Source: JBBAGE01 sp041655055 (GTDB lineage: Bacteria; Pseudomonadota; Alphaproteobacteria; Rhodobacterales; Rhodobacteraceae). Taken from it: a stretch of DNA of 11,660 nt. The translations under genes and the position numbers were made by a program. This document shows, piece by piece, positions 5,710-11,660 of the stretch; the first letter of the stretch is position 1, and every line of letters begins with the position of its first letter. Under the pieces are notes generated by a model. That model saw nothing but the letters and a program-made list of their open reading frames with translations. It was not told the origin of the DNA and did not search any database. The stretch is taken from assembly GCA_041655055.1 (NCBI GenBank), contig JBBAGE010000067.1, forward strand, positions 1-11,660. The letters are read 5' to 3'.

Positions 5710-6336
5710 TCAGCTGTTTTCGATGAAACAGGCGGTGCGATTGGCAATATCCTCGGCGCTGTCTTCGCGGCGGAAAAAAGCCTGAAAGCCTGTATCAGGC
5801 ATCACAAGATAGGTGAAGGTCGTGTGATCGACCAGATAATATTCGGAATCTTCTTCGTCATGAATGCGGGAATAAACGCGATAGGCGCTGGCGGCGGCAG
5901 CGACCTGTTCGGCCGATCCGGTCAGCCCCATCATGTCGGGGTGGAACATGCCGGCAAATTCGCCCACCACTTCGGGCGTGTCGCGCGCGGGATCGACGGT
6001 GATAAAGGCCGCCTGCGCATCCAGCCCGCGATCGGTCAGAATATTCAGCGCCTCGGCATTGCGCGCACTATCAAGCGGGCAGACATCGGGACAAAATGTA
6101 TAGCCGAAATAAAGCAGCGTCGGCTCGGTCACGACATCCTGATCGGTCACGGTAACGCCGGATTGATTGACCAGCGTGAACGGCCCGCCAATGGCGCCTG
6201 CGCCGCCTGCGATCACGCCTTCGCGGCATTGGGCGAACTGATCATCGCTGCCGCCGGGCTGCAACCAGATCCAGCCGCCAACACCCACCGCGACCGCCGC
6301 CGCAACCACAGCGCCCGAAATAATCCAACGCGACAT
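5710..6336 (-). CDS. senC: Sco1/SenC/PrrC copper chaperone, membrane-anchored
   Basis: SenC (PrrC) is a Sco-family, thioredoxin-fold protein that delivers copper to the CuA or CuB centre of terminal oxidases and, in Rhodobacter, influences RegB/PrrB signalling. The protein has 208 residues. An uncleaved N-terminal membrane anchor spans about 4-25 (WIISGAVVAAAVAVGVGGWIWL), placing the rest in the periplasm. Copper ligands are the CxxxC cysteines C82 and C86 in GYTFCPDVCP and H171 in YLVDHTTFTYLV. ATG at 6336 was chosen over an upstream in-frame ATG because AAGGAG sits six bases before it and the anchor begins directly. It is divergent from regB across a 90-base gap and precedes regA, the arrangement known from R. 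capsulatus. Confidence 0.95.
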   Translation of the reverse strand: MSRWIISGAVVAAAVAVGVGGWIWLQPGGSDDQFAQCREGVIAGGAGAIGGPFTLVNQSGVTVTDQDVVTEPTLLYFGYTFCPDVCPLDSARNAEALNILTDRGLDAQAAFITVDPARDTPEVVGEFAGMFHPDMMGLTGSAEQVAAAASAYRVYSRIHDEEDSEYYLVDHTTFTYLVMPDTGFQAFFRREDSAEDIANRTACFIENS

Positions 6337-6426
6337 GACACACTCCTTCAATTCCGGGTGCATTGATCCCGCAGATAGGCAAGAGTGACAAGAGCCAGGT
6401 TGACGCACAGAGAGCAAACACACACC
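6337..6426. promoter_or_regulatory. shared control region of regB and senC-regA
   Basis: This 90-base divergent gap must hold the signals for both transcripts. The AAGGAG of senC (minus strand, 6343-6348) is clear. No convincing sigma-70 pair and no full RegA or Fnr site was found by eye; there is a lone TTGAT half-site at 6363-6367. In Rhodobacter this region is autoregulated by RegA. Confidence 0.5.
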
Positions 6427-7806
6427 ATGCCCGATCACATATACGGCATCATCGACGAAGACAGCCGCAGCAACTGGGTGCGCCTGCGCACGCTGATCGT
6501 GCTGCGCTGGATCGCCATTATCGGCCAGCTTGCCGCCATCGCCTTTGCGACGATGGTTTATGATATCCGGCTGGAATTCGGCCCGGTGCTGGTGGTGGTG
6601 GGGGCGGCGGTCGTCGTCAATCTGGTGGCGATCTTTGTCTATCCCTCGACCAAACGGCTAAGCGAGCGGGCGATGGTGGGGATGTTGCTGCTCGATACGA
6701 TCCAGCTTTCGGCGCTGCTGTTTCTGGCGGGGGGGCTGAACAACCCCTTTGGCCTGCTGATATTGGTGCCGGTCACGATTTCGGCCACCACTTTGCGCCC
6801 GCAATCGACACTGTTAGTGGGGGCGGCGGCGATGCTGCTGACCACGTTTCTGGCGCTGTTTCACATGCCGCTGCAAACCATCGATGGCCAGATACTCGCG
6901 GTGCCGCGGATCTTGATGTTCGGCACATGGGTGGCGATCATCATCGGGGTGATGTTTCTGGGCCTCTATGCCTGGCGGGTCACGTCCGAGATTCATTCCA
7001 TGTCCGAGGCGCTGCTGGCCACGCAGATGGCCTTTGCCCGTGAACAGAAACTGACCGATCTGGGCGGGGTGATCGCGGCGGCCGCGCATGAGCTTGGCAC
7101 GCCGCTGGCCACGATCAAGCTGGTCAGCACCGAATTGATCGACGATCTGGCCGATATGCCCGATCAGCGCGACGATGCCCGCCTGATCCGCGAACAGGCC
7201 GATCGCTGCCGCGATATCCTGCGATCCATGGGCCGCGCCGGCAAGGATGACCTGCTGATGCATCACGCGCCCCTTGCGGCCGTGATCCGCGAGGCCGCCG
7301 AACCGCATATGGAACGCGGCAAACAGGTGCAGATCGACATCAACCCCGATGGCAGCGACGATCGCCACCCCCATATCAAGCGCCGCCCCGAAATCATCCA
7401 CGGATTGCGCAATCTGGTGCAAAATGCAGTGGATTTCGCCGCCACGACCGTCTGGATCGATGCGCATTGGACCGATGCGACCATCGTGATCCGCATCATC
7501 GACGATGGCGCCGGATTTTCGCAAAACGCGCTGGCCCGGATTGGCGAGCCCTTCATGCGCGGGCGGCGCAATGACCAGCCCCGCCCGGAATATGAAGGCA
7601 TGGGGCTGGGCCTGTTCATCGCGAAAACGCTGCTAGAGCGATCGGGGGCCGAGCTAAGCTTTGCCAACGGCTCCGATCCGCATGATCCCGCGCGCCATTC
7701 CAGCCCCCGATCCGGCGCGATTGCCGAGGTCGTCTGGCCACGTCATGTGATCGAAGATCCCGATATTTCCGCCGCCTTGGGCGAAAACAAACCCATTGTT
7801 GCGTAA
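6427..7806 (+). CDS. regB: redox sensor histidine kinase RegB (PrrB/ActS)
   Basis: RegB is a membrane histidine kinase that senses the ubiquinone pool and cysteine redox state and phosphorylates RegA. From the ATG at 6427 it has 459 residues, close to Rhodobacter RegB. The N-terminal sensor shows about six membrane segments from roughly residue 22 to 184, with the fully conserved quinone motif GGLNNPF at 102-108. H221 in AAAAHELGTPLATIKL is the phosphorylated histidine and C261 in EQADRCRDIL the redox-active cysteine; both are offset by four from H225 and C265 of R. capsulatus. The ATPase domain has NLVQNAVDFA, DDGAGF and GMGLGLFIAK. An in-frame GTG at 6385 would add 14 residues, but these look unlike the family. 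The ribosome site before 6427 is weak (GAGAG, 12 bases away). Confidence 0.97.
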   Translation: MPDHIYGIIDEDSRSNWVRLRTLIVLRWIAIIGQLAAIAFATMVYDIRLEFGPVLVVVGAAVVVNLVAIFVYPSTKRLSERAMVGMLLLDTIQLSALLFLAGGLNNPFGLLILVPVTISATTLRPQSTLLVGAAAMLLTTFLALFHMPLQTIDGQILAVPRILMFGTWVAIIIGVMFLGLYAWRVTSEIHSMSEALLATQMAFAREQKLTDLGGVIAAAAHELGTPLATIKLVSTELIDDLADMPDQRDDARLIREQADRCRDILRSMGRAGKDDLLMHHAPLAAVIREAAEPHMERGKQVQIDINPDGSDDRHPHIKRRPEIIHGLRNLVQNAVDFAATTVWIDAHWTDATIVIRIIDDGAGFSQNALARIGEPFMRGRRNDQPRPEYEGMGLGLFIAKTLLERSGAELSFANGSDPHDPARHSSPRSGAIAEVVWPRHVIEDPDISAALGENKPIVA

Positions 7807-7818
7807 CCTCCGCCGCGG

Positions 7819-7833
7819 TTAAGGGATGATTAA
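7819..7833. promoter_or_regulatory. CtrA-type binding box TTAA-N7-TTAA
   Basis: TTAA, seven bases (GGGATGA), TTAA, continuing as TTAACCA, in the 75-base gap between regB and the PAS-protein gene. It matches the full alphaproteobacterial CtrA consensus, including the favoured CC after the second half, and forms part of the perfect inverted repeat GGTTAA-N7-TTAACC at 7817-7835. It lies 49 to 63 bases before the chosen start of the PAS gene. Binding itself is inference. Confidence 0.6.
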
Positions 7834-7881
7834 CCAATCCAGCCGATGATGATCTCGTCCGATCATCGCAGAGTTGGGAAT

Positions 7882-9462
7882 ATGGATTCGGTTGATTACG
7901 CAATTTTGGGCATGCTGGCGGCCGTGACCTTCGCCATTGCGCTGCTGGCTATGGGACTGGTCGCGCTGGTCGATGCGCAGCGCAGGCGGCAGGCACGGCT
8001 GTTTTTGGGCAATGAGGCGGATGCCATCATCTTTTTGTTTGACGATGAATTTCTGGTCAATGCCACGGATGAAGCGCGGCAGATACTGGAATCCGCCCCC
8101 CGCGGCGGTTCCGACTGGCAGCGGTTTCTGACGCTGTTCCTGCCCCGTTTTCCGGCGCTGAAAACCGATATGGGCAAGCTGGCCGATGACGAATTGCTTA
8201 CATTCGTGTCAGTGAACGAAGATACGACGCTTCGGGCCGAATGGAAGGCCGGGCTTGCGCGGCTGACGCTGATCGATCATGAAACCACCGATCAGCTTGT
8301 CGGGCTCGACAAACATTCGCTTGCCGCGATGGAACGCGAAATCGAAAGCCTGCGCGGCACCGCCGAACATGCGCCCTTTCTGGTCTGGCGCGAAATGGCG
8401 GATGGCACGATCACATGGGCCAATAATTCCTATCTGGAACTGTCCGATCAGCTATCGGATGCGCAGGTGCCGATCTGGCCGCCGAACCGGCTGTTCGATC
8501 TGCCCAAATCCGGCTCTGCCAAAGGGCCGCGCCGCGTGCAGATGGCGCAATCCGACGGCAAAACTGCGCGCTGGTTCGAATGCCACAAGGCCAGCCTTGG
8601 GGATGAAACCCTCTATACCGCGATTCCCGCCGACGGGCAGGTCAAAGCCGAAAACGATCTGCGCGATTTCGTTCAGACCCTGACCAAGACCTTTGCCGCC
8701 CTGCCCGAAGGGCTGGCGATCTTTGACAAAAACCGGCAATTGGCCCTGTTCAACCCGGCGCTGACGGATCTGACGACGCTGCCGGTGGATTTCCTGATCA
8801 TGCGGCCCACACTTGCCAGTTTTCTCGACCGGTTGCGCGAAAAGAAAATGATCCCCGAGCCAAAGGATTACATGGCCTGGCGCCACCAGATCGCCGCGTT
8901 AGAGGCCGCCGCCACCGGCGCCACATATGAGGACACCTGGCATCTGGCAACCGGCCAGATTTACCGCGTGACCGGCAGGCCCCATCCCGATGGCGCGCTG
9001 GCCTTTTTGATCGAGGATATCAGTGCCGAAGTCTCGCTCACGCGCCGGTTTCGCGCCGAACTCGATACCGGGCAGGCGGTGATCGACAGTCTGGACGAAG
9101 CGATTGCCGTCTTTTCCGCCGATGGCACGCTGACCATGACCAATGCGGCCTATGCCACGCTTTGGGGCGATGATCATGAAAGCGCGCCACAGGATTTCAA
9201 CGTGTTCGAGGCGTCGCGCATCTGGCATTCCAAATGCGCGCCCAGCCCCGTCTGGGCCGAAATGCGCGACTATGCCACCAGTTTCAGCAAACGCGCCGAA
9301 TGGAATGCCGAAGCCCGGCTTTGGGATGGGCGCCGGCTGCATTGCCGCGCGCGCCCGCTGGCCGGTGGCGCCACGCTGATCGGTTTCGCGCCCCAGACCC
9401 GCACGCTGGGCGCCGCACCGCCCGCACAACCGCCCGCACCGGCGGTGTTGCACGGCGGCTAG
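7882..9462 (+). CDS. membrane-anchored multi-PAS protein without recognisable output domain
   Basis: A protein of 526 residues from the chosen ATG. It has one N-terminal membrane segment (about 6-30, YAILGMLAAVTFAIALLAMGLVALV) followed by the basic stretch QRRRQAR, so the remainder should face the cytoplasm. At least three, probably four, PAS or PAS-like units follow, near 40-80 (AIIFLFDDEFLVNATDEAR), 160-255 (APFLVWREMADGTITWANNSY), 272-380 (ALPEGLAIFDKNRQLALFNPAL, PAS_7-like) and 395-490 (AIAVFSADGTLTMTNAAYATLW), joined by short helical linkers. No phosphoacceptor H-box, ATPase, GGDEF or EAL domain is seen, and the C-terminus is a short Ala/Pro-rich tail. ATG 7882 was preferred to ATGs at 7846 and 7849, as GAG/GGGA precedes it. 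It lies between regB and tsaE; a CtrA box precedes it. Function and ligand unknown. Confidence 0.88.
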   Translation: MDSVDYAILGMLAAVTFAIALLAMGLVALVDAQRRRQARLFLGNEADAIIFLFDDEFLVNATDEARQILESAPRGGSDWQRFLTLFLPRFPALKTDMGKLADDELLTFVSVNEDTTLRAEWKAGLARLTLIDHETTDQLVGLDKHSLAAMEREIESLRGTAEHAPFLVWREMADGTITWANNSYLELSDQLSDAQVPIWPPNRLFDLPKSGSAKGPRRVQMAQSDGKTARWFECHKASLGDETLYTAIPADGQVKAENDLRDFVQTLTKTFAALPEGLAIFDKNRQLALFNPALTDLTTLPVDFLIMRPTLASFLDRLREKKMIPEPKDYMAWRHQIAALEAAATGATYEDTWHLATGQIYRVTGRPHPDGALAFLIEDISAEVSLTRRFRAELDTGQAVIDSLDEAIAVFSADGTLTMTNAAYATLWGDDHESAPQDFNVFEASRIWHSKCAPSPVWAEMRDYATSFSKRAEWNAEARLWDGRRLHCRARPLAGGATLIGFAPQTRTLGAAPPAQPPAPAVLHGG

Positions 9463-9509
9463 CCGCTTCTGCACTTGCGGGTGGTCGCAGGGCGGCTAAA
9501 ACTGGCGTG

Positions 9510-10007
9510 ATGAACAACACGCTTGCCACCCTTTCCCTGCCCGATGAACAGGCCACCCGGGCGCTGGCCGCGCGGCTGGCGCCACTGCTGGCGGCTGGCG
9601 ACGTGATTTTGCTGCACGGACCGATCGGGGCGGGCAAAACCGCCTTTGCCCGCGCGATTATCCAGTCCCTGCTGGCCCAAAGCGGCCAGCACGAAGATGT
9701 GCCCTCGCCCACATTCACGCTGGTGCAGGTCTATGAAACGCCCGCGCTGGATATCTGGCATGCCGATCTCTATCGGCTGCATTCGGCGGATGAGGCATTC
9801 GAGCTTGGCCTGACCGAAGCATTCACCACTGCGCTTTGCCTGATCGAATGGCCCGAACGGCTTGGCGCCGATGCGCCGCCCGATGCGCTAAGCGCCCATT
9901 TCGCCCAAGGGCCGCAGGATGATGCCCGCGAACTGGTGCTGGAATCCAACGCGCCCCGCTGGGCCGATATCATCGCCCGTATCACGCAAAGGGCCGAAAA
10001 TGACTGA
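9510..10007 (+). CDS. tsaE: tRNA t6A biosynthesis ATPase TsaE
   Basis: TsaE is the P-loop ATPase that supports the TsaB-TsaD complex in making t6A37 in tRNA. The protein has 165 residues, normal for the family. It shows Walker A GPIGAGKT at 37-44, the family signature VPSPTFTLVQVY at 64-75, IWHADLYRL at 82-90 with the conserved H, D and YR, and CLIEWPERLG at 110-119. The frame is open far upstream into the PAS gene in another frame, but ATG 9510 is the start that gives the family N-terminus. Its ribosome site is poor: only GGCGG some distance upstream. The end overlaps the next gene by eight bases, so tsaE, amgK and murU are probably one operon. Confidence 0.96.
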   Translation: MNNTLATLSLPDEQATRALAARLAPLLAAGDVILLHGPIGAGKTAFARAIIQSLLAQSGQHEDVPSPTFTLVQVYETPALDIWHADLYRLHSADEAFELGLTEAFTTALCLIEWPERLGADAPPDALSAHFAQGPQDDARELVLESNAPRWADIIARITQRAEND

Positions 10008-11010
10008 CCGCGCCGCTGCTTTGACCGAATTTCTGCGCAATAGTGGCTGGGGCGATGCCCGGCGCAGCCCGTTGGCCGGTGATGCCTCGGCCCGGCGATA
10101 TGAACGGCTTGCCCGCCCCGGCGCGCGTGCGGTGCTGATGGATGCCGATCCCGCCAAGGGCGAAAGCATCGACAGTTTCATCCGCATCGCCACCTATCTG
10201 GCGGATCACGGCTTTGGCGCGCCACGGATTTTTGCCACGGACACGGCGCAGGGCTTCATGATCCTCGAAGATCTGGGCGATGATCTGTTCGCCCGACATG
10301 CCGCACAGCATCCAAAATCCGAGGTCGCGTTATACGAGGCCGCGATCGATGTGCTGGCCGCGCTGCACCAGACCGCGCCGCCCGATGTGCCGCGCTATCA
10401 GCCGCGTATGGCCGAATTGGCGGCGCTGGCTTGGGATTGGTATCTGCCGGCCACCACCGGCCAGCATGGCGATGCCAGTGCCTTGCGCACCACGTTAGAC
10501 ACGCTTTTGACACGAAATTGCCAAGGCCACGAGGTGCTGATCCTGCGCGATTATCATGCCGAAAATCTGCTTTGGCTGCCCGATCGTGCCGGCCATGCCC
10601 GTGTCGGCCTGTTGGATTTTCAGGATGCGATGCTGGGGCATCCGTCCTATGACCTGATTTCCCTGACCGAGGATGCGCGCCGCGATGTGCCGCCCGCGCT
10701 GCGCGATGCGCTGCTTGCGCGGTATATTGATACCACGGGCCAAGATGCCGACACCTTTCGGACCGCCGCCGCAATTACCGCCGCGCAACGCAACCTGCGG
10801 ATTTTGGGGGTTTTCGCCCGGCTGGCGCTGCGCGATGGTAAAATGGCCTATATCGACCTGATCCCGCGCACCTGGGGGCATCTGCAGCATGATCTGCGCC
10901 ACCCGGCGCTGGCGGAACTGCGCGATATCGTGCTGACCGCGCTGCCGCCCCCGACCCCCGAAATTCTGAACCGGCTGAGGGCCGCATGCACGACCACCCT
11001 GACGCCTTGA
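10000..11010 (+). CDS. amgK: AmgK-like anomeric MurNAc/GlcNAc kinase (APH family)
   Basis: A 336-residue protein of the aminoglycoside/choline phosphotransferase fold. With the adjoining MurU-like nucleotidyltransferase it matches AmgK, which phosphorylates MurNAc and GlcNAc at the anomeric position in cell-wall recycling. N-terminal lobe: PLAGDASARRYERL (about 24-37), typical of this group, and the hinge FMILEDLGDDLF (86-97). Catalytic loop: LRDYHAENLLWL, with D184, H186 and N189, and the metal-binding LLDFQDAMLGHPSYDL with D206. AGGG lies six bases before the ATG, which overlaps the tsaE stop. The C-terminus overlaps murU by 25 bases. Family annotation alone would give only phosphotransferase; the sugar substrate rests on context and on its resemblance to AmgK. 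Confidence 0.88.
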   Translation: MTDRAAALTEFLRNSGWGDARRSPLAGDASARRYERLARPGARAVLMDADPAKGESIDSFIRIATYLADHGFGAPRIFATDTAQGFMILEDLGDDLFARHAAQHPKSEVALYEAAIDVLAALHQTAPPDVPRYQPRMAELAALAWDWYLPATTGQHGDASALRTTLDTLLTRNCQGHEVLILRDYHAENLLWLPDRAGHARVGLLDFQDAMLGHPSYDLISLTEDARRDVPPALRDALLARYIDTTGQDADTFRTAAAITAAQRNLRILGVFARLALRDGKMAYIDLIPRTWGHLQHDLRHPALAELRDIVLTALPPPTPEILNRLRAACTTTLTP

Positions 11011-11660
11011 TGATTTTTGCCGCCGGGCTGGGCACGCGCATGGCGCCGCTGACCGCGACGCGGCCAAAACCCATGATTAGTGTCGCGGGCCGCCCGCTGA
11101 TCGACCATGCGCTTGAACAGGCACCCGATGTGGCGCGGATCGTGGCAAATACGCATTACCTGCCCGATACGCTGCGCACCCACCTGCGCCCGCGCGGGGT
11201 GCAGATGGTGCACGAAGATCGGCTGCTTGATACCGGCGGCGGGTTGCGCAATGCCCTGCCCGCGCTGGGGACGGGGCCGGTCTTTACGCTTAATTCCGAT
11301 GCGGTGTGGCACGGACCCCCCGCGTTAGAGCCGCTTCGCGCCGCATGGAACCCAGCCGTGATGGATACGCTATTGCTGCTGATCGCGCCCGAATGCGCGC
11401 TTGGCCATAGCGGCCGGGGCGATTTCACCCGATCGCCCGATGGTCGGATCACACGCGGGCAGGGCATGATCTATTCCGGGGCGCAGATCATCCGCACCGA
11501 TCTGTTAGCTTTGATTACCGAGGATGTATTTTCGCTCAACAGGCTCTGGGATATCATGATCGCGCGCGGGCGGGCCCATGGCGTGATCTATCCCGGCCAA
11601 TGGTGCGACGTGGGCCATCCGGGCGGCATCGCGCTGGCCGAAACCATGCTGGGTGCGGCC
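10986..11660 (+). CDS. murU: MurU-like N-acetylmuramate-1-phosphate uridylyltransferase (3' end outside window)
   Basis: A sugar-nucleotide transferase cut by the right edge; 225 residues are visible and the frame is still open at 11660. MurU converts MurNAc-1-phosphate and UTP to UDP-MurNAc, feeding recycled wall sugar back to peptidoglycan precursors and bypassing MurA/MurB. The nucleotide-binding N-terminus is IFAAGLGTRMAPLT (10-23) with RPKPM containing K28, followed by VAGRPLIDHALE, DTGGGLRNALP (82-92) and the metal-binding TLNSDAVW with D105. Near the edge QWCDVGHPGGIALAE is typical of this class. The ATG at 10986 has GAGGG four bases upstream and overlaps the end of amgK by 25 bases, a strong sign of coupled expression. 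Related glucose-1-phosphate or mannose-1-phosphate transferases are possible, but the amgK partner favours MurU. Confidence 0.9.
   Translation, partial: MHDHPDALMIFAAGLGTRMAPLTATRPKPMISVAGRPLIDHALEQAPDVARIVANTHYLPDTLRTHLRPRGVQMVHEDRLLDTGGGLRNALPALGTGPVFTLNSDAVWHGPPALEPLRAAWNPAVMDTLLLLIAPECALGHSGRGDFTRSPDGRITRGQGMIYSGAQIIRTDLLALITEDVFSLNRLWDIMIARGRAHGVIYPGQWCDVGHPGGIALAETMLGAA

Noticed and set aside
6363..6376. Fnr site between senC and regB (TTGAT)
   Set aside because: Only the left half-site is present; the other half reads CAGAT instead of ATCAA.
6385..6426. Longer RegB from GTG at 6385
   Set aside because: The extra 14 residues (MTRARLTHREQTHT) look unlike the family, no ribosome site is better placed, and H221/C261 numbering from 6427 already agrees with known RegB proteins.
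6337..6426. RegA binding site in the divergent regB/senC region
   Set aside because: The degenerate GCGGC-N-GTCGC type motif could not be matched at acceptable spacing. RegA sites are loose, so absence by eye is not proof.
7885..7889. GANTC (CcrM methylation) site near the CtrA box
   Set aside because: GATTC occurs many times in the window, including within genes, so this copy carries little weight.

Overview
The window is a piece of alphaproteobacterial chromosome, almost certainly from the Rhodobacterales (Rhodobacter/Roseobacter group). The evidence is the divergent regB // senC-regA redox-signalling locus with ahcY close by, the tsaE-amgK-murU block, GC-rich codon use (a little over 60% G+C by eye), and Rhodobacter-like protein sequences. 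No mobile element, phage gene, CRISPR array, tRNA or rRNA was seen. Gene density and base composition look even throughout, so this reads as conserved core chromosome rather than an accessory island.

Layout. (1) 1-2346, plus strand: a tight operon of tsaD (cut by the window edge), gpsA, a YciI-like gene and an EVE-domain gene, with overlapping or nearly touching ends, closed by a GC-rich hairpin. (2) 2383-2724, minus: a lone DUF2853 gene with its own candidate promoter. Between it and ahcY lies about 240 bases with no gene, holding a good intrinsic terminator for ahcY and an unexplained hairpin. (3) 2982-4376, minus: ahcY, starting at GTG with a perfect AGGAGG. Divergent from it, 4484-5074, plus, is an HD-domain hydrolase gene. 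(4) 5078-7806: regA and senC on minus, and regB on plus, divergent from a 90-base control region. (5) 7882-9462, plus: a membrane-anchored protein with several PAS-like domains and no visible kinase or other output domain, preceded by a full CtrA-type box, TTAA-N7-TTAA. (6) 9510-11660, plus: tsaE, amgK-like and murU-like genes with overlapping ends; murU runs off the window.

How they fit together. RegB (H221, the quinone motif GGxxNPF and redox cysteine C261 all present) phosphorylates RegA (D66) in response to respiratory redox state. SenC/PrrC is the Sco-type copper chaperone for terminal oxidase assembly in the same locus. AhcY clears S-adenosylhomocysteine. TsaD and TsaE belong to the tRNA t6A pathway and lie at opposite ends of the window. 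AmgK and MurU form the anomeric MurNAc recycling route to UDP-MurNAc. GpsA makes glycerol-3-phosphate for phospholipids.

No wholly new multi-gene system is evident. The observation most worth following is the CtrA box in front of the orphan PAS protein next to regB, which would place a redox-locus neighbour under cell-cycle/motility control.
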